A stretch of 13,165 nt of DNA, taken from positions 1 through 13,165 of the forward strand of contig CAYYDH010000014.1 in the NCBI GenBank assembly GCA_964470615.1. The letters are read 5' to 3'. This document shows positions 5,470 to 11,124 of this stretch, one piece after another (within the stretch, counting starts at the first letter, position 1; each line of letters starts with the position of its first letter). The notes under the pieces were generated by a model, which saw only the letters and a program-made list of their open reading frames with translations, ran no database searches and was not told where the DNA came from. Origin of the DNA: CAYYDH01 sp964470615 (GTDB taxonomy: Bacteria; Patescibacteriota; Minisyncoccia; Minisyncoccales; GWA2-38-27). Made by a program: the position numbers and the translations under genes.

Positions 5470-7350
5470 ATGAAAAACTTGGCTAAAAATTTTGTTCTGA
5501 TTCTGGCTATTTTTATCTTCGCTGCCTTTTTGTATATGTTTTCAAGCAATCCATCAGGCGAAGCTGGAAAAATCTCTCTGACAAAAATAGTCGAAGACAT
5601 TAACACCGGGACAATAAAAACAATCACTGTCAGAGGAGATAGCGTCTCGGTTCTGTATAATGACAACACCGAGGCCTCTTCTCTAAAAGAGACCAACAGC
5701 TCGCTTCCAGAAACCCTTTCTAACCTTGGCGTTGATAGGGAAAGCCTAAAAAAGGTGGAAATTGACGTACAAAAAGATGAAAGCATTTGGACCTGGGTCG
5801 GTCCTTTTGTTGTCTATATCCTGCCTCTTTTACTTTTTGGCGTATTTTTCTTCTTCATCTTCCGACAAGCTAAAGGTGGGGCAAGCGAAGCTTTTAACTT
5901 TACCCGCGCTCGCGCCAAGCTTTTCGGAGCTGAAGGCCACCCCAAGACGCGAATCACCTTTAACGATGTGGCGGGCTTGAAAGAGGCCAAAGAAGAACTA
6001 AAAGAAATTGTTGATTTCCTCAAAAATCCCCAGAAATATCTAAAAATGGGGGCTAAAATACCAAGGGGTGTTTTACTGCTTGGGTCAGCAGGCGTTGGCA
6101 AAACGCTATTGGCTCGAGCTGTGGCTGGCGAAGCTAATGTACCGTTTTTCTCCATATCCGGATCTGAATTCGTAGAAATGTTTGTGGGGGTCGGTTCAGC
6201 TAGGGTCCGCGATCTATTTTCAACGGCAAAAAAAACAGCTCCCTCCATCATCTTTATAGACGAGCTTGATGCTATCGGCCGGCACAGAGGAGCTGGCATC
6301 GGCGGCGGCCACGACGAAAGAGAGCAAACGCTCAATCAAATTCTAGTAGAAATGGACGGATTTGAAAAAGAAACTAATGTTATTATCATGGCAGCTACCA
6401 ACCGAGGCGACATTTTAGACCCTGCCCTATTAAGGCCGGGCCGCTTTGACCGAAAAATTATTCTGGACCCACCGGATTTAAACGACCGCGAAGCAATCTT
6501 AAAAATCCACTCCCAGGAAAAACCATTAGCTAGTGATGTTAACTTGCGAGAGGTGGCAGAAAGAACGCCCGGTTTCTCAGGAGCCGATCTAGCAAATGCA
6601 GCAAACGAAGCTGCTATTCTAGCCGCCAGAAGGAATAAAAATAAAATTTATCAGGAGGAATTTTTAGAATCAATTGAAAAAGTTTTGCTGGGGCCAGAAA
6701 GGAAAAGCCATATTCTATCTAAAAAAGAAAAGGAAATAGCAGCCTACCACGAAGCTGGACATGCTTTAGTTTCAGCTTCTCTACCAGACACCGAACCAAT
6801 AAGAAAAATTTCTATTATCGCCCGAGGAATGGCAGCAGGCTATACCCTGCAAATGCCCAATGAAGACAAAAAGATGCACACTAAGAAAGAATTCCTTTCT
6901 GAATTGGCGACTTTGCTTGGCGGTTATTGCGCCGAGAGAATAAAGTTTGGGCAAATGACTACCGGCGCCTCTAATGATTTAAGCAAAGCGTCTGATCTGG
7001 CCAGAAAGCTAGTAAAAGAATATGGTATGTCTTCTTTGGGCCCGGTTTCATTCGGCGACAAAGAAGACTTTGTCTTCCTAGGAAAAGAGATATCGGAGCA
7101 AAGGAACTATTCTGAGAAGGTAGCGGCCCAAATTGACAAAGAGGTCGCCCAGTTCATAAGGGGCGCAGAAAAGGAAGCGACAAATATTCTTACTCGCAAA
7201 AAGAATATGCTCGACCGAATAGCTAAAACCTTGGTTGAAAAGGAAACTATTGAAAGAGATACTTTTGAAAAACTGATAAAAGGAGTATCGACAAAAGACA
7301 AAAAAACTGTTAAACCATCTTTGAGGGTAAAAATAAGGGGAGTGGAATAG
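5470..7350 (+). CDS. ftsH: ATP-dependent zinc metalloprotease FtsH
   Basis: A 626-residue membrane-anchored AAA+ protease that pulls misfolded or regulatory membrane and cytosolic proteins into a zinc protease chamber as a hexamer. A first membrane helix lies at about 7-25, a short extracytoplasmic domain at about 26-108 and a second helix at about 112-135. The AAA domain has Walker A GSAGVGKT (205-212, Lys211), pore loop FVEMFVGVGSARVRD, Walker B IIFIDELDAI (Asp264, Glu265) and LRPGRFDR with Arg322 and Arg325. The protease domain has HEAGH (His427, Glu428, His431) and the third ligand Asp503 in TTGASND. The Walker A lacks the usual GPPGTGKT prolines but keeps GxxxxGKT. A TTG start at 5446 would overlap the promoter, so the ATG at 5470 is chosen. 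Two tRNAs follow 14 nt after the TAG stop, with no terminator between. Confidence 0.97.
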   Translation: MKNLAKNFVLILAIFIFAAFLYMFSSNPSGEAGKISLTKIVEDINTGTIKTITVRGDSVSVLYNDNTEASSLKETNSSLPETLSNLGVDRESLKKVEIDVQKDESIWTWVGPFVVYILPLLLFGVFFFFIFRQAKGGASEAFNFTRARAKLFGAEGHPKTRITFNDVAGLKEAKEELKEIVDFLKNPQKYLKMGAKIPRGVLLLGSAGVGKTLLARAVAGEANVPFFSISGSEFVEMFVGVGSARVRDLFSTAKKTAPSIIFIDELDAIGRHRGAGIGGGHDEREQTLNQILVEMDGFEKETNVIIMAATNRGDILDPALLRPGRFDRKIILDPPDLNDREAILKIHSQEKPLASDVNLREVAERTPGFSGADLANAANEAAILAARRNKNKIYQEEFLESIEKVLLGPERKSHILSKKEKEIAAYHEAGHALVSASLPDTEPIRKISIIARGMAAGYTLQMPNEDKKMHTKKEFLSELATLLGGYCAERIKFGQMTTGASNDLSKASDLARKLVKEYGMSSLGPVSFGDKEDFVFLGKEISEQRNYSEKVAAQIDKEVAQFIRGAEKEATNILTRKKNMLDRIAKTLVEKETIERDTFEKLIKGVSTKDKKTVKPSLRVKIRGVE

Positions 7351-7364
7351 AGTATCTTGGTTGT

Positions 7365-7440
7365 GCGCGCGTAGCTCAGTGGCAGTAGCACCACTCTTAT
7401 AAAGTGGGGGTCGATGGTTCGAATCCATCCGCGCGCACCA
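7365..7440 (+). tRNA. tRNA-Ile(UAU)
   Basis: Acceptor GCGCGCG (7365-7371) pairs with CGCGCGC (7430-7436). The anticodon stem CCACT/AGTGG encloses the loop CTTATAA, so the anticodon is UAU, which reads AUA. The T-arm is GATGG, TTCGAAT, CCATC. CCA is encoded (7438-7440). The D-stem has only three good pairs. Most bacteria read AUA with a CAU tRNA modified to lysidine by TilS, so this genomic UAU anticodon is noteworthy. It starts 14 nt after the ftsH stop. Confidence 0.93.
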
Positions 7441-7441
7441 T

Positions 7442-7513
7442 GGGCGGTTAGCTCAATGGTAGAGCGTCCGCTTGACGTGCGGAAGGTTACAGGTTCGAGC
7501 CCCGTACCGCCCA
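7442..7513 (+). tRNA. tRNA-Val(GAC)
   Basis: Acceptor GGGCGGT pairs with ACCGCCC (7506-7512). The anticodon stem TCCGC/GCGGA encloses TTGACGT (anticodon GAC), and the D-loop AATGGTA has G18-G19. The T-stem has one A-C mismatch. CCA is not encoded: the next bases are CATGG, and the ATG of the following gene begins at 7515. Only one base separates it from tRNA-Ile. Confidence 0.95.
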
Positions 7514-7514
7514 C

Positions 7515-8225
7515 ATGGAACTACGAACAATTTACGAAGATAATGATGTTTTAGTCATTGACAAACCAGCCGGAATTGTCGTTTTCAATGAGAATCAGTC
7601 AGCTGCAAAATCGCTGATTGATTTGTTAATGGAGAAGTACCCCCTCTTGAAAAATACAGGAAATATGCCAAGATATGGGGTAGTCCACAGGCTGGACAAA
7701 GACACTTCGGGAATTCTTCTTGTCGCTAAAAATAACAGTGCGCTGTCTTTTCTGCAGTCCCAGTTTAAAGAAAGACAGGCAGAAAAGAAGTATCTGGCCC
7801 TGGTCATAGGTAGCGTTGAAAATGATACAAGTACAATAAAAACCCTGATTGGCCGATCGCCAAAAGACGGAATGAAACAAATAGTATTCTCTCCAGGCGA
7901 ACCAGGATCACAGGGCAAAAGGGAAGCAATAACTGACTATAAGGTCTTGGAGAGATTAAAAGGGTTCACGCTTCTGGAGGTTGCTCCTAAAACCGGACGC
8001 AAACATCAGATCCGTTGTCATCTCGCCCATATTCACCATCCTATTGCAGGCGACAAAATGTACGGGTTTAAGAGCCAACCCTGCCCCAAAGAACTAGCAA
8101 GACATTTTCTCCACGCCAGTTATCTAAAAATCCAAATGCCGAATAAAGAAATAAAAGAGTTTAATACGGGCTTGCCTAAAGATTTAGAGCAAGTAATTAA
8201 CAATCTTAAAAAACATGACAACTAA
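7515..8225 (+). CDS. RluA-family 23S/tRNA pseudouridine synthase
   Basis: A 236-residue pseudouridine synthase of the RluA/RluC/RluD family that isomerises uridine in rRNA or tRNA. The motifs are VLVIDKPAGIVV at the N-terminus, VVHRLDKDTSGILLVAK around the catalytic Asp61, and KTGRKHQIRCHLAHIHHPIAGD in the second half. It starts directly at the catalytic domain with no N-terminal S4 domain, as in RluA (about 220 residues), so the target site is uncertain. The ATG lies two bases after the last base of tRNA-Val(GAC), leaving no room for an SD outside the tRNA. No other ATG lies near the N-terminus. RNase Z cleavage of the tRNA would leave a nearly leaderless mRNA. Its last 11 nt overlap rplS. 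Confidence 0.94.
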   Translation: MELRTIYEDNDVLVIDKPAGIVVFNENQSAAKSLIDLLMEKYPLLKNTGNMPRYGVVHRLDKDTSGILLVAKNNSALSFLQSQFKERQAEKKYLALVIGSVENDTSTIKTLIGRSPKDGMKQIVFSPGEPGSQGKREAITDYKVLERLKGFTLLEVAPKTGRKHQIRCHLAHIHHPIAGDKMYGFKSQPCPKELARHFLHASYLKIQMPNKEIKEFNTGLPKDLEQVINNLKKHDN

Positions 8226-8649
8226 AACAGACGATTTCATAAAGAAATATCAAAAAAGCGATATTCCTGACATCCGACCAGGCGATACAGTTCAGGTCAG
8301 TCAAAAGATCAAAGAAAAAGATAAGGAAAGAATCCAAAAATTTGAGGGTGTAGTTATTGCCAAGAAGCATGGAAAAGGAATTTCCGGAACAATTACAGTT
8401 AGAAAGGTTATTTCCGGAATCGGCGTAGAAAAAGTTTTCCCGCTCCATACCCCTACCATTGAAAAAATAGAGATTTTAAGACATGGTAAAGTGAGAAGAG
8501 CAAAACTTTATTACCTAAGAACTGCCAAGGGCAAAAAAGCCCGCCTAAAGAGAACTGATTTTGTCCAAGCAATCGCGCCAGAAGAACCAACACCAGTAAT
8601 AGAGGCTACACCCGAGGTAACACCGAAAGTTGAAAAAGAAGAAGAATAA
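8215..8649 (+). CDS. rplS: 50S ribosomal protein L19
   Basis: A 144-residue protein at the 30S-50S interface. The family core is complete: IRPGDTVQVSQKI (about 20-32), RIQKFEGVVIAKK, GTITVRKVISGIGVEKVFPL, and HGKVRRAKLYYLR near 90-102. Most L19 proteins have about 115 residues. This one adds a Pro/Glu/Val-rich acidic tail from about 121 (APEEPTPVIEATPEVTPKVE) that looks disordered. The ATG lies inside the end of the pseudouridine synthase gene (11-nt overlap) and no SD is visible, so translational coupling is likely. tRNA-Leu begins 5 nt after the stop. Confidence 0.96.
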   Translation: MTTKTDDFIKKYQKSDIPDIRPGDTVQVSQKIKEKDKERIQKFEGVVIAKKHGKGISGTITVRKVISGIGVEKVFPLHTPTIEKIEILRHGKVRRAKLYYLRTAKGKKARLKRTDFVQAIAPEEPTPVIEATPEVTPKVEKEEE

Positions 8650-8653
8650 AAAC

Positions 8654-8736
8654 GCGGACGTGGCGAAACCGGTACACGCAGCAGACTGAGGCTCTGCGCC
8701 AGAAATGGCATGTGGGTTCAAGTCCCACCGTCCGCA
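8654..8736 (+). tRNA. tRNA-Leu(GAG)
   Basis: A class II tRNA. Acceptor GCGGACG pairs with CGTCCGC, and the anticodon loop CTGAGGC on stem GCAGA/TCTGC gives anticodon GAG. The variable arm is GCCA, GAAA, TGGC, and the T-loop is TTCAAGT with U55. CCA is not encoded (TGG follows). Confidence 0.95.
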
Positions 8737-8738
8737 TG

Positions 8739-8810
8739 GGGCGCTTAGCTCAGCGGTAGAGCGTCCGCCTTACACGCGGAAGGCCATAGGTTCAAATCCT
8801 ATAGCGCCCA
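8739..8810 (+). tRNA. tRNA-Val(UAC)
   Basis: Acceptor GGGCGCT pairs with AGCGCCC (8803-8809). The anticodon loop CTTACAC on stem TCCGC/GCGGA gives UAC. The D-loop AGCGGTA has G18-G19 and the T-loop is TTCAAAT. CCA is not encoded. It is the second valine isoacceptor of the unit, two bases after tRNA-Leu. Confidence 0.95.
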
Positions 8811-8812
8811 CA

Positions 8813-8827
8813 AAATCTGATATAATT
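8813..8827 (+). promoter_or_regulatory. Extended -10 promoter before tRNA-Phe
   Basis: TGATATAAT (8818-8826) lies in a 15-mer identical to the ftsH promoter (AAATCTGATATAATT at 5432-5446). A start near 8833 would lie just before tRNA-Phe at 8837, supplying Phe and Gly tRNAs independently of read-through from ftsH. No good -35 is visible; that position lies in the end of tRNA-Val. Confidence 0.65.
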
Positions 8828-8836
8828 AGTTATTCT

Positions 8837-8909
8837 GCCGGAGTAGCTCAGGTAGTGGAGCGCTTCTCTGAAAAAGAAGAGGTCGCCAGTGCAAGTCTGG
8901 CCTCCGGCA
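8837..8909 (+). tRNA. tRNA-Phe(GAA) with altered elbow (A18, G55)
   Basis: Acceptor GCCGGAG pairs with CTCCGGC. The anticodon stem CTTCT/AGAAG encloses CTGAAAA (GAA). The D-loop AGGTAGTG has A at position 18 (8854) and G19 (8855). The T-loop TGCAAGT has G at position 55 (8891) in place of the usual U/pseudouridine. All helices pair well, so it looks functional. CCA is not encoded. Confidence 0.94.
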
Positions 8910-8917
8910 CAAACTGT

Positions 8918-8992
8918 GCGGGAGTAGTTCAGCAGTAGAATGTCTCCTTGCCAAGGAGAAGATCGCGGGTGCGAATCCCGTCTCCCGCTCCA
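8918..8992 (+). tRNA. tRNA-Gly(GCC) with altered elbow (A18, G55)
   Basis: Acceptor GCGGGAG pairs with CTCCCGC, discriminator T, CCA encoded (8990-8992). The anticodon stem TCTCC/GGAGA encloses TTGCCAA (GCC). The D-loop AGCAGTA carries A18 (8934) where AGTGGTA would be usual, and the T-loop TGCGAAT carries G55 (8971). Confidence 0.95.
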
Positions 8993-8997
8993 TCACC

Positions 8998-9025
8998 AAA
9001 AAAGCCCTATTCCTAGGGCTTTTTT
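8998..9025 (+). terminator. Intrinsic terminator closing the ftsH-tRNA unit
   Basis: GCCCTA (9004-9009) pairs with TAGGGC (9014-9019) around TTCC. Six A precede it and six T follow, so it can act in both directions. Confidence 0.9.
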
Positions 9026-9052
9026 GCTAAAATCACCGCTCCCTCTTACCCC

Positions 9053-9081
9053 TTGACAAAACCCATATAATAGTATAGAAT
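9053..9081 (+). promoter_or_regulatory. Promoter upstream of the 3D-domain gene
   Basis: TTGACA (9053-9058), 17-nt spacer, TAGAAT (9076-9081). The start is expected near 9088. A second TATAAT at 9122-9127, closer to the gene, has no good -35 but could also serve. Confidence 0.65.
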
Positions 9082-9089
9082 TGGAACAT

Positions 9090-9107
9090 GCCCAGTTGGG
9101 CTTTTTT
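9090..9107 (+). terminator. Short hairpin plus T-run in the leader (attenuator-like)
   Basis: GCCC (9090-9093) and GGGC (9098-9101) flank AGTT, and six T follow. The stem is only 4 bp. It lies at the very start of the transcript expected from the 9053 promoter and 34 nt before the 3D-domain gene, so it is either a weak backup terminator for the upstream tRNA unit or an attenuator. Confidence 0.35.
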
Positions 9108-9140
9108 GTTAGGGTTGCAGATATAATAGGCTCTAAATCT

Positions 9141-9635
9141 ATGAGAAAAAATGCCGTAATTTTAGCAGTTTTCGCTGTTTTGATGAGCGCCTTGTTGATC
9201 TTTGCCATAAAAATACAATTAGCCAATGCGGATCTTGAATCCGATAATAAACCGTCTCCTGAAACCGATGATTTAGTTATTATAGGCGGAAACAGCCTTT
9301 CAGCTGTTTCTGACCCTAACTTTCCTGAACCTAAAGTGGAAAAGATGGTCAGGATGGTAATCACTGCCTACTCCAGTACTCCTGAAGAGACAGATGACAC
9401 CCCTTTTATAACTGCTTCCGGATCTACAGTAAAAGACGGGATTGTAGCAAATAATCTTTTGCCCTTTGGCACTGAGGTCAGAATACCTGATATTTACGGA
9501 GATAAAATCTTTGTCGTAGAAGACAGAATGAACTTGAGGAAAAGCAATTATCACTTAGATGTCTGGTTCCCAGAGTATCAGCTAGCGAAAAACTTCGGAG
9601 TCAAAAACACTTACGTAGAGATTCTAGAAAATTAA
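9141..9635 (+). CDS. Secreted or membrane-anchored 3D-domain protein
   Basis: A 164-residue protein. Residues 1-30 are a signal or anchor sequence (RK, then VILAVFAVLMSALLIFAI, ending near LANA). A polar linker follows to about 70, then a 3D (double-psi beta-barrel) domain at about 72-160: MVITAYSSTPEETDDTPFITASG, GIVANNLLPFGTEVRIP, KIFVVEDRM with Asp128 and YHLDVWFPE with Asp140. The three conserved Asp residues name the 3D domain. The first one is Asn here (IVANN) and the other two are kept. The fold is shared with MltA/RlpA-type wall enzymes, so a role in peptidoglycan turnover at the cell surface is plausible. A TTG start at 9081 would lie in the promoter, so the ATG at 9141 fits. The SD is poor. 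Confidence 0.88.
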   Translation: MRKNAVILAVFAVLMSALLIFAIKIQLANADLESDNKPSPETDDLVIIGGNSLSAVSDPNFPEPKVEKMVRMVITAYSSTPEETDDTPFITASGSTVKDGIVANNLLPFGTEVRIPDIYGDKIFVVEDRMNLRKSNYHLDVWFPEYQLAKNFGVKNTYVEILEN

Positions 9636-9640
9636 GTAAG

Positions 9641-9665
9641 AACCACCTGCCCATAGGTGGTTTTT
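9641..9665. terminator. Intrinsic terminator between convergent genes
   Basis: AACCACCT (9641-9648) pairs perfectly with AGGTGGTT (9655-9662) around GCCCAT, and more T follow. It ends the 3D-domain transcript. On the minus strand the T-tract is poorer (TTCTTACTT), so it may stop the pseudopilin transcript less efficiently. Confidence 0.88.
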
Positions 9666-9673
9666 ACTTTCTT

Positions 9674-10303
9674 TTATCTGCACAGCCTAACACCAACCGG
9701 ACAAGCTCCACCTATACAACAACTGGGATAATCAAACGGTTCGCCTCCGTGGGCCCTACAAGGGCCCTCGATGCAATAATAGACGCTGCTGTTAACCTCA
9801 AAGTCAGATGCCCATGATTCTTTGGGAAACCTACAAGCAGACAATGGACCACCCATCGGACAAAACCTAACGCTTATTTGATACACTGGCGGGTTTTTGG
9901 GATCATAAGATAGTGCACCCGGACAATTGCTACCCGGATTGCTAGGATCTGGCATAGAGCTAGGATCTTCAACCCAAAAATCATAATCATAAACACTACC
10001 AGGCCAAGGCGCGCTTGGCCAAGATGGACGAGAAGACAAGTATTCTTCTAGACCTGGCGGCAAGCTTCTGTCAACGTCACAGGGATATGCATAATCATAA
10101 TCCAAAAAATACAAGTTTAAAGCTTCGACCATGCTTCTCATTTCTTTTTGGGTTCTTGCGAAATAAGCTCTCTCACGCGCACCAAAAACAGAAATTAAGA
10201 CAATAGAAGCCAGTAAACTTATAATCGCGATAACGATTAAAATCTCTACTAAGGTAAAGCCTTTTTCCCTAATTCTACGCCTGCAAGTTGTCGTCTGGTG
10301 CAT
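9674..10303 (-). CDS. Type IV pseudopilin/prepilin-like protein, Cys-rich
   Basis: A 209-residue protein with a class III signal. Basic leader MHQTTTCRRRIREKG is cut by prepilin peptidase after Gly15, giving FTLVEILIVIAIISLLASIV as the membrane-embedded N-terminal helix, with Glu20 being mature Glu5. A helix with ARTQKEMRSMVEALNLYFLDY follows to about 75, as in GspG/PilA-like pilins. The C-terminal domain is rich in Pro, Gly and aromatic residues and has about ten cysteines from residue 79 on, including an adjacent Cys pair. This suggests a disulfide-stabilised extracellular domain. AGGA lies 5 nt before the ATG and overlaps the stop of the ZIP gene 2 nt upstream, so the two are co-transcribed. 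No pilus assembly genes are present in the window. Confidence 0.9.
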   Translation of the reverse strand: MHQTTTCRRRIREKGFTLVEILIVIAIISLLASIVLISVFGARERAYFARTQKEMRSMVEALNLYFLDYDYAYPCDVDRSLPPGLEEYLSSRPSWPSAPWPGSVYDYDFWVEDPSSMPDPSNPGSNCPGALSYDPKNPPVYQISVRFCPMGGPLSACRFPKESWASDFEVNSSVYYCIEGPCRAHGGEPFDYPSCCIGGACPVGVRLCR

Positions 10304-10305
10304 AG

Positions 10306-11043
10306 TTATCCTGAACCAATATTTTTTATCAAATAAATTATCAAAACACCTAAGGCGGATATGGCAAAACTGTAAAGAGACCCCCTGCCTTTGTCCCGCT
10401 TGTTAACCTCTGGTATCAAGTCTGACGCGGCAATATAAATAAAGCCGCCAGCAGCAAAAGGGATAAGAAAAACAGTAAAGTTGCCAACATGGCCAGAAAT
10501 AAAGTAGCCGATAACGCCACCGACGATCGCGGTTAGAGCCGTAATGAAATTAAAAAACAGGGCTTTTGCTTTTTTAAATCCGGCATACAGCAAGACTGCG
10601 AACTCTCCTATCTCACAAGGTATCTCGTGTAGAATAACGGCGAAAACCGTAATAACTCCTAAATGGAAATCCGTAAAAAAACTGGCACCGATTATTAAGC
10701 CATCCGTCAGATTATGCACTGCGTCGCCAAAAAGATTAATATAGGCAAACGAATGAACTGGGCATTTATCTTCATGGCAATGCCGCCAACCTAGTATTTT
10801 CTCGATGAGAAAGAAAAGAAAAAAGCCTATCAAAACATAAAGGAAAACATCTTCTTTTTTCCCTTTGCTGACAGCTTCCGGTATTAAATCCAAAAAAGCT
10901 ACTCCAATTAATACTCCGATTGATAAGCTAACTAGAAAATTAACTATTCTTTTCAATAGCTTTTCCTTAAGGCCTAAGGTAAAAACTCCGATTAAGGATA
11001 CCAGGCTGACAAATATTGTGCTTATTAAAACCCAAAGTATCAT
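10306..11043 (-). CDS. ZIP-family metal transporter
   Basis: A 245-residue inner-membrane protein with about seven or eight hydrophobic helices. The ZIP signatures are in the fourth and fifth helices: FGDAVHNLTDGLIIG (His110, Asn111, Asp114) and LHEIPCEIGEFAVLL (His139, Glu140, Glu144), which form the binuclear metal site. The cytosolic loop before them has WRHCHEDKCPVH (87-97), a His/Cys cluster suited to metal binding. The family imports Zn2+ or other divalent metals such as Fe2+ and Mn2+, and the substrate cannot be fixed here. No SD is evident before the ATG, and the promoter start would lie only about a dozen bases upstream, giving a short leader. The pseudopilin gene follows after 2 nt. 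Confidence 0.93.
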   Translation of the reverse strand: MILWVLISTIFVSLVSLIGVFTLGLKEKLLKRIVNFLVSLSIGVLIGVAFLDLIPEAVSKGKKEDVFLYVLIGFFLFFLIEKILGWRHCHEDKCPVHSFAYINLFGDAVHNLTDGLIIGASFFTDFHLGVITVFAVILHEIPCEIGEFAVLLYAGFKKAKALFFNFITALTAIVGGVIGYFISGHVGNFTVFLIPFAAGGFIYIAASDLIPEVNKRDKGRGSLYSFAISALGVLIIYLIKNIGSG

Positions 11044-11055
11044 AACTATAGATTC

Positions 11056-11084
11056 ATTCTAATTAATAACCGCGCCCAAAGCAA
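11056..11084 (-). promoter_or_regulatory. Promoter of the ZIP-pseudopilin operon
   Basis: On the minus strand TTGCTT (11084-11079) is followed after exactly 17 nt by TAGAAT (11061-11056), leaving about 12 nt to the ATG of the ZIP gene. Confidence 0.6.
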
Positions 11085-11085
11085 T

Positions 11086-11117
11086 AAAAAAGCCCTATTC
11101 CTTCCAGGAAAAGGGCT
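11086..11117 (-). terminator. Intrinsic terminator after the 122-aa gene
   Basis: Read on the minus strand, AGCCCT and AGGGCT form the base, with an inner TTCC/GGAA stem across one T-T mismatch and a TGGAA loop. Six T follow (complement of 11091-11086). It begins 7 nt after the stop codon. Confidence 0.85.
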
Positions 11118-11124
11118 GGTTTTA

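Noticed and set aside
7078..7514. Minus-strand frames over the tRNA-Ile/tRNA-Val region (translations resembling database-style GLEPVTFRT strings)
   Set aside because: These are well-known spurious translations of antisense tRNA sequence.
8705..8938. Open frame across tRNA-Leu, tRNA-Val, tRNA-Phe and tRNA-Gly
   Set aside because: The DNA is fully accounted for by four well-folded tRNAs.
8998..11117. Shared 17-mer AAAAAAGCCCTATTCCT at 8998-9014 and 11086-11102
   Set aside because: Both copies are parts of intrinsic terminators with a common GCCCTA stem. Nothing else around them matches, so a mobile repeat is not supported.
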